Source of the DNA: Arenicellaceae bacterium
Lineage (GTDB): Bacteria > Pseudomonadota > Gammaproteobacteria > Arenicellales > Arenicellaceae
Length of the DNA stretch: 64,000 nucleotides
NCBI GenBank assembly: GCA_029246505.1
Contig: JAQWNC010000026.1
Span: 19,956-83,955 of the forward strand
Direction: 5' to 3'
Shown one piece after another: positions 1 to 8,204 of this stretch; position 1 is the first letter of the stretch, and every line of letters begins with the position of its first letter. A program made the translations under genes and the position numbers. The notes beneath the pieces were generated by a model that saw only the letters and a program-made list of their open reading frames with translations, had not been told where the DNA came from and did not search any database.

Positions 1-638
1 CTGGCAAGATTGGGTCTAAGATAGTTACCGAAGCATTAGACCGTGAGCACAAGGTAATTGGCGTTAGCCGAAACCCAAAGAATCTCACCATTGACCACCA
101 AAACTTTTCGGCGGTTGCAGGCGACGTAAGCAGCCTCGAGTCAGTGCTGGAGACGATACAGGGTGTCGATGCAGTCATTCTATCGGTTCGCGGCTATGGC
201 CCAAATAATTACCCCGAAGAAACCCTAAACAATCGCTCATCTAAAACTTTTATCGCAGCATCACGTCAAATCGGGGACGATGCTCCCAGAGTGATTCATT
301 TAGGTGGTGGCTCAACACTTTATAGCAATGGTGTGCTGGGTTTAGATGCTCAACCAAAAACCGAAGGTACACTCCTACACGGACTGATTTGGGGGCATTG
401 GCTAGCGCTGCAAAACTATCGTGCCACAACCTCGGTCAATTGGACGGTTATTTCTCCGTCTGGATCTTATGATGCGGACGGGCCACGAACAGATATCTAT
501 CGAATTGGAACCGATGAAGTGTTAGTCGATGAAAACGGTGAAGCCGCAGGAATATCGCACCGCGATATGGCTGTGGCAATTGTTGATGAAATCGAAACCC
601 CTCTATTTGTTGGCAAACGTATGACGGTTGGCTACTAA
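1..638 (+). CDS. NAD(P)-binding epimerase-like protein (5' truncated by window edge)
   Basis: The frame is open from the first bases of the window to the TAA at 636-638, so about 211 residues of a longer protein are present. The first visible residues read GKIGSKIVTEALD followed by a VIGVSR strand, which is the second half of a GxxGxxG Rossmann loop and the arginine-bearing second strand of atypical short-chain dehydrogenases (NAD(P)H-binding / NmrA-like). A glycine-rich strand (VIHLGGGSTLY) and a C-terminal HRDMAVAIVDEIE segment also fit that fold; members often act on sugars or isomerise small metabolites, but the substrate cannot be read. A Met at 144 is internal, not the start. Only the N-terminal few residues are missing. 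Confidence 0.75.
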   Translation, partial: GKIGSKIVTEALDREHKVIGVSRNPKNLTIDHQNFSAVAGDVSSLESVLETIQGVDAVILSVRGYGPNNYPEETLNNRSSKTFIAASRQIGDDAPRVIHLGGGSTLYSNGVLGLDAQPKTEGTLLHGLIWGHWLALQNYRATTSVNWTVISPSGSYDADGPRTDIYRIGTDEVLVDENGEAAGISHRDMAVAIVDEIETPLFVGKRMTVGY

Positions 639-979
639 ACCACATATTCATCAGGCGCCTAAAACAAGAATTTTAATCCCGCGCGGAAGGTTCGAGGTTC
701 TTTCGCGCGACTTACCCGCCCTTCACTAGGCCCAAGCCCGGCAACGTTAGTTCAACGTTAACAAATGCTTATAGCCTTAGCGTTATAACCGCTCTGCATC
801 TTTATAAAATACGGTCCCTAAGAGGCGCATACGATGAGTTAGTAAAAACTCAGGTAATATAACCGCACGTCATAGTAGATAGGTAGCTACTGATATAGCA
901 CGTCGAACTAAATCATGATTTAATCCGCCTCTACTATAAAATGCATTACCCCTATTTCATGCTTAATACGGGAACCTTC
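639..979. other. Intergenic stretch with a possible hairpin
   Basis: No gene seen. A 10-bp GC-rich hairpin (CGCGCGGAAG at 680-689 pairing with CTTTCGCGCG at 700-709, one G-U pair) lies 40 bases after the epimerase-like stop and could end its transcript, although no T-run follows. The rest should hold the promoter of the sulfatase gene, but no convincing -35/-10 pair stands out. Confidence 0.3.
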
Positions 980-2719
980 ATGACTACATTCTTGCCACAT
1001 AAATTGCTTCTTCTACTTAGTTGCGTGTTTCTGCTGATCGGCTGCGGTCAGGCTGACCCAGTTGAGGACAACTCAGGTCAAAACGTATCGATTCAAAACG
1101 AAGCACTTCAAAACGAGTCCATGCAGAACGAACTAGGCGCAAGCAAACGGCCTAATTTTTTGCTTATCACCACCGATGATATGGGTTACACAGATATAGG
1201 TGCTTTCGGCGGCAACGACATACCTACCCCAAATTTAGATAAACTTGCACTTGAGGGTCTTCGCTTAACCAACTTTCATGTCAGTGTTAGCTGCGCTCCC
1301 ACACGATCAATGCTCATGAGTGGAACTGGCAATCACGAAGCAGGTATGGGAAGCCAACAACGCTATGCCGCATTTCAAGATCAGCCCAGATATGAAGGCT
1401 ATTTGACCAGTCGCGTCGCCTCCTTACCAGAGCGAATGCAAGCCGCGGGCTATCACACCTACATGGCTGGTAAATGGCATCTGGGCAACACGCCTGGTAG
1501 TACTTTACCCGGTGACAGAGGGTTTGAACGAAGTTTCGCACTTATGCCGGGCAGCGCACATCATTTCAAACTTGCAGACGATATGCCTCCACCAGGATTT
1601 CCTGCCAGTGCAGTACTCAGGGTTCCGTACAGCGAAGATGGTCAAATTCTTGATGATTTACCCGATGATTTTTATTCAACCACAGCATATGTAGATAAGA
1701 TGCTGGAGTATTTAAAATCCAGTGAATCAAGCGAACAACCATTTTTTGCCTGGTTTGCACCCACTGCCCCGCATTGGCCCCTGCAAGTTCTCCCAGAATG
1801 GATGGAAACGTTTCGCGGAGCATACGATGCTGGCTATGACGCGCTATGTGCTGAGCGTCAGCAAGGCGCAATCGATGCTGGAGTAGCACCCGATAACGCT
1901 GATTATTCGCGCTGCCCGGAAGAAGCAGTGCCATGGAGTGAATTAAGTGAAGAAGACCGCCAGTTGAATCGACGTACTATGGAGCTCTACGCCTCAATGG
2001 TCGCACATTTAGACGCAGAGTTTGGTCGGATCATTACTTATTTGGAACAATCAGGACAACTAGAAAACACCTACATTATCTACCACAATGACAACGGACC
2101 AGAGGGCGGGCCTACTTTCGATCTCCGCCGCTCAGAGCACGATCATTTCGACAACTCGCTAGAAAACCTGGGAAATCCAAATACCTGGGTTAATGTTGGT
2201 CAAGGCTGGTCTGACGCCCAATCTGCACCTTTTCGGGAAGATAAAGGCTCTTCATTTGAAGGCGGCACGCGAACTGCGGCATTTATCCGTCCGTTAAACC
2301 CAGAAGAATCGGAACGTACCAGCTCATCACTGACTATGGTGATGGATATTATGCCAACGGTTATGGATCTCGCTGGTATACAAGAGTCTGAATTTGATTC
2401 AAATAACCCAGACCTATTACCCATTCGCGGAAAATCTTTTGCTGCATTGCTGGATAACCCTTCTCAAGCAATTCACTCTGCTGAAGACCCGATAGCACTG
2501 GATCACGCAGGGTTAAGCTGGCTCCACCAAGGTGACTGGAAAATTACTCGTGGTGCCGCGAACGATGACAATTGGCAACTTTTCAATACAAAAGACGACC
2601 CAAGCGAAACCCGAGAACTTTCTATAGAGCATCCTGAATTATTAGCAGAATTAGTGGCGGTGTACGATGACCACGCACAGGCGACCGGGATTCTAAGACG
2701 CGAACCGCCAACTCCTTAA
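980..2719 (+). CDS. Lipoprotein sulfatase (class I, arylsulfatase family)
   Basis: Hydrolyses sulfate esters; family enzymes need a formylglycine made from a Cys in CxPxR. The sequence shows SCAPTRS with that Cys at residue 105, the metal-binding TTDDMG at about 64-69, GKWHLG near residue 166 and a late HNDNGPEGG metal-site loop. The N-terminus from ATG 980 (MTTFLPHKLLLLLSC...) ends in a lipobox LIGC with Cys22, so the enzyme should be membrane-anchored facing the periplasm or outside. A short QNE-repeat linker (IQNEALQNES...) follows. ATG 941 and ATG 959 are in frame but add a poor n-region; 980 has GGGA six bases upstream. 579 residues is normal. Substrate unknown; an activating formylglycine-generating enzyme is not in the window. 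Confidence 0.9.
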   Translation: MTTFLPHKLLLLLSCVFLLIGCGQADPVEDNSGQNVSIQNEALQNESMQNELGASKRPNFLLITTDDMGYTDIGAFGGNDIPTPNLDKLALEGLRLTNFHVSVSCAPTRSMLMSGTGNHEAGMGSQQRYAAFQDQPRYEGYLTSRVASLPERMQAAGYHTYMAGKWHLGNTPGSTLPGDRGFERSFALMPGSAHHFKLADDMPPPGFPASAVLRVPYSEDGQILDDLPDDFYSTTAYVDKMLEYLKSSESSEQPFFAWFAPTAPHWPLQVLPEWMETFRGAYDAGYDALCAERQQGAIDAGVAPDNADYSRCPEEAVPWSELSEEDRQLNRRTMELYASMVAHLDAEFGRIITYLEQSGQLENTYIIYHNDNGPEGGPTFDLRRSEHDHFDNSLENLGNPNTWVNVGQGWSDAQSAPFREDKGSSFEGGTRTAAFIRPLNPEESERTSSSLTMVMDIMPTVMDLAGIQESEFDSNNPDLLPIRGKSFAALLDNPSQAIHSAEDPIALDHAGLSWLHQGDWKITRGAANDDNWQLFNTKDDPSETRELSIEHPELLAELVAVYDDHAQATGILRREPPTP

Positions 2720-3439
2720 TTAAACTGCAGTTGATAGAACTATAAGTTATGGCTGGCCAACGTATCTCAATAGTCTATTTATTGCAATTTTAAGGACAAA
2801 ACCAACTAAGCTAATTCACTAACCCGCTTGCCACATCTAAAAGGATCAAAAAATTGAGTATGTAGAGCTAGACTAAGCTCTAGTTCAGCATCCATAGTAT
2901 CGTCTTTTATCGATTTGAAGCATAGACTACGCGCATAAATATAGGACAATAATAGTCGATTTGCTCGATCAAATTCAATTCTACGTTCCGGAATTACGAT
3001 CGCAATCTTAGCCAATATTAGCCCAACCTCGCACAATACATTTCACCCAACAGAATCAGGAAACTCGAGATACAAAAAAATAACCAACAACTTGTGAACA
3101 TTCAAACTACCAACTTAAAATATTACTTTCTACCTTCTGGGTCTAGTCCTGTACCCAGATAAAGATAAACAATTAGTAAAAGAATCGAACGTAAAGCGTT
3201 ATTTTAAAATAATTAATAATGGTTAAAAAATTTTATTAAAACTTGATAAATCAAACATAAAAATGGGTAAATCGAGCTAATTTTTGGTCTGATTTTAGAC
3301 CTAAAAATCGGGCTTGGATTTATCAGAATATTCGTTTATTCTCCCGCCTCGCTTAGTAGGGTTTACGTGGTCGCTCCGATGCTATTTATATCGGCATCGA
3401 AACCATAAATTAATATAAAAATTTGGAAAGGTTAACGAG
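2720..3439. other. Long AT-rich intergenic region upstream of nuo
   Basis: No gene is supported here; a 76-codon reverse reading frame at 2806-3036 has no recognisable features. The stretch 3170-3300 is strongly AT-rich. It is the only place for a nuo operon promoter. A hairpin CGATGC (3377-3382) / GCATCG (3394-3399) lies in the presumed leader, about 40 bases before the nuoA start. Confidence 0.5.
3314..3342 (+). promoter_or_regulatory. Candidate sigma-70 promoter for nuo
   Basis: TTGGAT at 3314-3319 and TATTCT at 3337-3342 are separated by 17 bases, the preferred spacing, and sit about 100 bases before nuoA. This is a pattern match only. Confidence 0.35.
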
Positions 3440-3892
3440 TTGAACGAAGTTTCAAACTTAGCGCTTTGGCCGCTAGTTGTTTATTTTATCGCAATCCTCT
3501 CTTTGGTACTAACCATGCTGGGTCTGTCGTGGCTATTGGGCGAGCATCGCACAAATGCCGCAACAAATGACCCGTTCGAATCTGGCGTTGTATCCGTAGG
3601 CAACGCGCAAAGCCGCATTTCAGTTGATTTTTATCTAATCGCCATCTTCTTCGTTATTTTTGATCTCGAAACCGTTTTTATCTTCGCTTGGGCAATCGCC
3701 TTTTTCGAACTCGGTTGGCAAGGCTATTTTGCCATGCTTGTTTTTGTTGCCGTCTTAGTAATAGCGTTAATCTACGAATGGCGCTCAGGCGCATTGGATT
3801 GGGGCATCAAAACCCGTACTGGTCTTGAAGCGAGCTTAAAAGGCTCACTTGAGCCCGCCTTAAAACCTGTGGCTAGCTCGGAGGCCAGCTGA
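3440..3892 (+). CDS. nuoA: NADH-quinone oxidoreductase subunit A
   Basis: Membrane subunit of respiratory complex I, which passes electrons from NADH to quinone and pumps protons. The 150-residue product has three predicted membrane helices (about 10-32, 64-86, 90-112) and the conserved loop motif [12 protein letters not shown] followed by [19 protein letters not shown], the NuoA signature. The start is TTG at 3440, supported by GGAAAGG at 3425-3431. The C-terminal extension after about residue 115 is a little longer than in many homologues. First gene of a 13-gene nuo operon; its TGA overlaps the nuoB ATG by one base. Confidence 0.97.
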   Translation: MNEVSNLALWPLVVYFIAILSLVLTMLGLSWLLGEHRTNAATNDPFESGVVSVGNAQSRISVDFYLIAIFFVIFDLETVFIFAWAIAFFELGWQGYFAMLVFVAVLVIALIYEWRSGALDWGIKTRTGLEASLKGSLEPALKPVASSEAS

Positions 3893-4530
3893 TGGAATGG
3901 AACCTGACAAAACCCGGTGAATCATCAACCTCAGAACTAAACGATGGGATGATCGAAGAGCAAGTAAAACGTAACGTTATGTTTGCCAAACTCGAAGATC
4001 TAATTGCTTGGGGGCGAGCGCATTCACTTTGGCCGTTTAATTTTGGCCTATCTTGTTGCTACGTAGAAATGGCAACCGCATTTACCTCCCGTCACGATAT
4101 CGCGAGATTTGGTTCCGAAGTAATACGTGCAACACCGCGGCAAGCGGACCTGATGGTGATTTCAGGCACCGTGTTTAGAAAGATGGCTCCGGTTGTGCAA
4201 AGGCTTTATGACCAACTGCTGGAACCTAAATGGATCATTTCCATGGGCTCTTGCTCTAATTCAGGTGGCATGTACGACATTTACAGTGTTGTGCAAGGCG
4301 TTGACAAATTTATTCCAGTCGATGTGTACGTCCCAGGTTGCCCTCCACGCCCAGAAGCGTTAATGCAGGGACTAATGATGTTGCAAGAATCGATCAAGCA
4401 GGAAAAACGACCATTAAGTTGGACCGTGGGTGAACAAGGTATTATTAAACCGGACATGCCGAGTCAGCGTGATCGATTACAGAAAGAGCGTAATGCGGCG
4501 ACCATTTATCGGCCTCCGACAGAAGTGTGA
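3892..4530 (+). CDS. nuoB: NADH-quinone oxidoreductase subunit B
   Basis: Peripheral-arm subunit that carries the terminal iron-sulfur cluster N2, which reduces quinone. The ligands are visible: adjacent Cys55 and Cys56 in [10 protein letters not shown], Cys121 in [10 protein letters not shown] and Cys150 in VPGCPPRPE. 212 residues, with a short C-terminal tail rich in charged residues. ATG overlaps the nuoA stop. It is followed by a 57-base gap before nuoCD, the largest gap inside the operon. Confidence 0.98.
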   Translation: MEWNLTKPGESSTSELNDGMIEEQVKRNVMFAKLEDLIAWGRAHSLWPFNFGLSCCYVEMATAFTSRHDIARFGSEVIRATPRQADLMVISGTVFRKMAPVVQRLYDQLLEPKWIISMGSCSNSGGMYDIYSVVQGVDKFIPVDVYVPGCPPRPEALMQGLMMLQESIKQEKRPLSWTVGEQGIIKPDMPSQRDRLQKERNAATIYRPPTEV

Positions 4531-4587
4531 ATAATAAAGTTATATAGTTTTAAATCAGTCGTTAAAAACCAACTTTCGGAAATACAT

Positions 4588-6339
4588 ATGCTGGTAGTTG
4601 AACAAACTACAGATAACACCGTTCTAGCTGAGCTCTTTGAAAAGTTCGGCGAGGATAGTTTTGTTGTTCAAAAAAGCTCCGATGGAATTCCTACTTTGTG
4701 GCTGCAAGCCAATAAGTTGCATGAGGTCCTGCGCTTCCTTAAGCCCGAATACTCCATGTTGTACGACTTGTTTGGCATTGACGAACGTTTGCGAACCAAC
4801 CGGCAGGGCCAACCAGATTCCGACTTTACCGTCGTTTATCATCTACTCTCATTAAGCAGTAACGCAGATATCCGACTCAAACTGGCAACCCCAGAATCCA
4901 ATCCAGAAGTACCGACCATTACTGATGTTTGGAAAAATGCTAACTGGTATGAACGGGAAGCCTGGGACATGTTAGGCATTAAGTTCACTAACCACCCTAA
5001 TTTATATCGAATCTTGCTACCCCCAACATGGGAAGGTCACGCGCTGCGCAAAGACCACCCTGCCCGTGCTACCGAGTTGGAGCCGTTTAGCTTAAATGAA
5101 GCCAAACAAGCAGAAGAGCAGGAAGCCTTGCGCTTTCGTCCTGAGGAATGGGGCATGCAAACTAGTAAGGATGGTACCGAGTATATGTTCTTAAACCTCG
5201 GGCCAAACCACCCCAGTGTGCACGGTGTTTTTCGTATTGCCTTGCAACTTGATGGTGAAGTGGTTGTAGATGCCGTGCCTGATATTGGTTATCACCATCG
5301 TGGTGCCGAGAAAATGGGTGAGCGCCAAAGCTGGCCATCCTATATGCCCTACACCGATCGAATTGATTATCTCGGTGGGGTGATGAACAACCTACCGTAT
5401 TGTTTATCTGTAGAGAAATTAGCCGGCATTGAAGTACCAGAACGCGCAAAAGTTATCCGCATAATGCTGGCCGAGCTGTTTCGCATCTCAAGTCATTTAG
5501 TTTTTTACGGCACCTTTGTTCAAGACATCGGCCAGATGTCGCCAGTATTTTATATGTTCGCCGATCGCGAGCGTTTATTTGGCATTATCGAAGCGATAAC
5601 GGGTGGACGTATGCATCCTGCCTGGTTCCGCATCGGTGGTGTTGCCCAAGATCTACCTAACGGCTGGGAAAAACTAGTCAAGGAATTCATCGACTCTATG
5701 CCTGCCAGGCTAGATCACTACGACAAAATGGCGATGCAAAACAGCCTGATAAAAAGTCGAACCGTTGGAATAGGTAAATACAGCGCTGAAGAAGCCATCG
5801 AATGGGGCGTAACCGGTCCTAATTTACGTGCTACCGGAGTTGATTGGGATTTACGTAAGCAGCGACCATATGCCGGCTATGATCAATTCGAATTCGAGGT
5901 GCCGATCGCACAAAATGGCGACAGTTATGACCGTGCAGTTGTGCGTGTCGAAGAAATTCGTCAAAGCCTTCGCATTGTTCGGCAATGTTTGGACAATATG
6001 CCCGAGGGGCCTTATAAGTCCGATCACAAATTGACCTCCCCACCGCCTAAAGAAAGCACTATGGAGGACATTGAAACACTGATCCATCACTTCCTACATA
6101 CAAGTTGGGGGCCCGTTATTCCGGCTGGTGAGGCCTGCATCCCAATCGAAGCTACTAAAGGTTTGAATAGCTACCATTTGATAAGTGACGGTAGCACCAC
6201 TTCTTATCGAACCCGCATACGCACACCTTCTTTTCCACATCTTCAGCAAATACCACTGATTAGCCGAGGATTAATGATTCCGGATTTAATTGCGATCATT
6301 GCAAGTATTGATTTTGTAATGGCAGACGTAGACCGTTAG
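4588..6339 (+). CDS. nuoC: NADH-quinone oxidoreductase fused subunits C and D
   Basis: Fusion of the 30-kDa (NuoC) and 49-kDa (NuoD) subunits, as in enterobacteria and pseudomonads (nuoCD). Residues about 1-190 are NuoC, with the family signature [18 protein letters not shown] near 113-130. From about residue 197 the NuoD part begins with [16 protein letters not shown]; it lies next to cluster N2 and forms the quinone pocket. The C-terminus ends in FVMADVDR, typical of NuoD. 583 residues is normal for the fused form. ATG at 4588 follows CGGAAA by about six bases. Confidence 0.97.
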   Translation: MLVVEQTTDNTVLAELFEKFGEDSFVVQKSSDGIPTLWLQANKLHEVLRFLKPEYSMLYDLFGIDERLRTNRQGQPDSDFTVVYHLLSLSSNADIRLKLATPESNPEVPTITDVWKNANWYEREAWDMLGIKFTNHPNLYRILLPPTWEGHALRKDHPARATELEPFSLNEAKQAEEQEALRFRPEEWGMQTSKDGTEYMFLNLGPNHPSVHGVFRIALQLDGEVVVDAVPDIGYHHRGAEKMGERQSWPSYMPYTDRIDYLGGVMNNLPYCLSVEKLAGIEVPERAKVIRIMLAELFRISSHLVFYGTFVQDIGQMSPVFYMFADRERLFGIIEAITGGRMHPAWFRIGGVAQDLPNGWEKLVKEFIDSMPARLDHYDKMAMQNSLIKSRTVGIGKYSAEEAIEWGVTGPNLRATGVDWDLRKQRPYAGYDQFEFEVPIAQNGDSYDRAVVRVEEIRQSLRIVRQCLDNMPEGPYKSDHKLTSPPPKESTMEDIETLIHHFLHTSWGPVIPAGEACIPIEATKGLNSYHLISDGSTTSYRTRIRTPSFPHLQQIPLISRGLMIPDLIAIIASIDFVMADVDR

Positions 6340-6352
6340 CTCAACACACTAA

Positions 6353-6895
6353 ATGATGAATTCAAAAACAGACAACCCTCTACAGGCCACGTCGGTATTA
6401 ACCCCGGCAGAATTGGCTGAGATAGATAAAGAGATATCTCATGCGCCTTATCGGGCGGCGGTAGCAATTGATGCTTTGAAAATTGTGCAGAAGCATCACC
6501 GCTGGGTGTCTGACGAGAGTCTAAACGCACTTGCGGATTATCTTGGCATGTCACCAGCTGAGCTTGATGGTATTGCCACGTTCTACAACCTGATCTACCG
6601 TCGACCAGTAGGTGAAGAAGTCATTTCTCTATGCGATAGCGTCACCTGTTGGATTATGGGTTATAACAAACTACAGCAGCATATAATTAAGCGATTAGAC
6701 GTCGGCCTTGGTGAGACTACGGACGATGACCGATATACGTTTTTACCAGCACCTTGTTTAGGTGCCTGTGACCGAGCACCAGTAATGATGGTTGGAAATG
6801 AACTACATCAAAATCTGGATGAAGCAAAAATTGACCAAATTTTGAAGGTTAAATCATCCACTAGTGACGTTAATAACAATGGGAGGCAAGAATAA
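6353..6895 (+). CDS. nuoE: NADH-quinone oxidoreductase subunit E
   Basis: 24-kDa peripheral subunit of the NADH-oxidising module, binding the off-pathway [2Fe-2S] cluster N1a. Ligands are Cys94 and Cys99 (SLCDSVTCW) and Cys135 and Cys139 (PAPCLGACD), the thioredoxin-like ferredoxin pattern. 180 residues. Two consecutive ATGs at 6353 and 6356 could both serve. The stop overlaps the nuoF ATG by one base. Confidence 0.97.
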   Translation: MMNSKTDNPLQATSVLTPAELAEIDKEISHAPYRAAVAIDALKIVQKHHRWVSDESLNALADYLGMSPAELDGIATFYNLIYRRPVGEEVISLCDSVTCWIMGYNKLQQHIIKRLDVGLGETTDDDRYTFLPAPCLGACDRAPVMMVGNELHQNLDEAKIDQILKVKSSTSDVNNNGRQE

Positions 6896-8202
6896 TGTCT
6901 TCTCTGCCGTTAACCCAAAATATCAATGAGCAGCGCGATCCGGTTGATCTAGCCGCCTACGAAAAAAATCATGGCTACGAAGCCGTGCATAAAGCACTCA
7001 AGGAAATGTCTCCGGCAGATTGCCTGCAAGAAATTAAGGACTCTGCGCTTCGGGGCAGAGGGGGGGCCGGCTTTCCAACGGGTATGAAGTGGAGCTTTGT
7101 GCCAATGGATAATGTATCCGAAGGCCATAAGTATCTGGTTTGTAACGCTGATGAAATGGAGCCGGGTACCTTCAAGGATCGCTTGTTGATGGAATGTGAC
7201 CCACACCAACTGATTGAAGGCATGATCCTTTCTGCCTGGACCATTCAAGCAGATATTGCCTACATTTTTATTCGTCACGAATATCATCTTGCCGCACGAC
7301 TGTTGCAAGAAGCTATCGACGAGTGTAAGGCAAAAGGTTATTTAGGTAATGACATTCTAGGTACTGGGTTTAATCTAGAAATGTACGTGCATAGCAGCGC
7401 AGGACGCTATATTTGTGGCGAAGAAACTGCGTTAATCAGCTCCCTTGAAGGCAAACGTGCCAATCCTCGTGCTAAACCACCATTCCCACAAATCAGTGGA
7501 TTATGGGGGCGCCCAACCATCGTCAACAATGTTGAAACACTGTGCAATATCACTCACATTATTCGTAATGGTGCAGGTTGGTTTAAATCTCTTGGGCTAG
7601 GCGCTGATAGCGGCACTAAACTATTTGGTGTTAGTGGTAGAGTTAAAAACCCGGGTTGCTGGGAATTACCTATGGGCACGCCAATTCGAGAGTTAATCGA
7701 ACAGCACGCTGGCGGCATGCAAGACGGATACAAATTACGTGGGTTACTACCCGGTGGCGCGTCAACTGACTTTTTAGTTGAAGAACACCTTGACCTGGCT
7801 ATGGATTACGACGTTATTGGCAAGGCTGGCAGCCGTTTAGGCACCGGCACCATGATTATTCTCGATGATAAAACCTGCCCGGTTGGCATGGTTAAAAATT
7901 TAGTCGAATTTTTTGCGCAGGAATCCTGCGGTTTCTGCACCCCATGTCGAGATGGCCTACCCTGGACAGCCCAAGTACTTGACGACATTGACACAGGAAA
8001 AGGTATGAAGGTCGATATGGTGACGCTAAAAAATCAAGTGCGTTTTATCGGTGCTATAGGCAATACTCACTGCGCACTCGCACCAGGCGCTATGGAACCC
8101 GTGAGTAGTGCAATGAAGTATTTTGCTGAGGATTTTGAAACCCATATAAAAAATAAGGCTTGTTCTTACTGCAAAACAAACTCTTCGACGGGAGGCGCTT
8201 AG
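6895..8202 (+). CDS. nuoF: NADH-quinone oxidoreductase subunit F
   Basis: 51-kDa subunit that binds NADH and FMN and the [4Fe-4S] cluster N3. GRGGAGFPTGMKW at residues 54-66 is the nucleotide/FMN-binding glycine-rich loop; ICGEETALISSLEG at 173-186 is a second family signature; N3 ligands are Cys345, Cys348 and Cys351 (SCGFCTPCRDG) plus Cys393. 435 residues. Start ATG 6895 has GGGAGG at 6881-6886. Confidence 0.98.
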   Translation: MSSLPLTQNINEQRDPVDLAAYEKNHGYEAVHKALKEMSPADCLQEIKDSALRGRGGAGFPTGMKWSFVPMDNVSEGHKYLVCNADEMEPGTFKDRLLMECDPHQLIEGMILSAWTIQADIAYIFIRHEYHLAARLLQEAIDECKAKGYLGNDILGTGFNLEMYVHSSAGRYICGEETALISSLEGKRANPRAKPPFPQISGLWGRPTIVNNVETLCNITHIIRNGAGWFKSLGLGADSGTKLFGVSGRVKNPGCWELPMGTPIRELIEQHAGGMQDGYKLRGLLPGGASTDFLVEEHLDLAMDYDVIGKAGSRLGTGTMIILDDKTCPVGMVKNLVEFFAQESCGFCTPCRDGLPWTAQVLDDIDTGKGMKVDMVTLKNQVRFIGAIGNTHCALAPGAMEPVSSAMKYFAEDFETHIKNKACSYCKTNSSTGGA

Positions 8203-8204
8203 CT

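Noticed and set aside
2806..3036. 76-codon reverse frame between the sulfatase and nuoA
   Set aside because: No ribosome site, no recognisable motif, in an AT-rich promoter region.
8160..8204. Earlier start for nuoG
   Set aside because: It overlaps the end of nuoF; ATG 8205 has a strong ribosome site and matches the family start.
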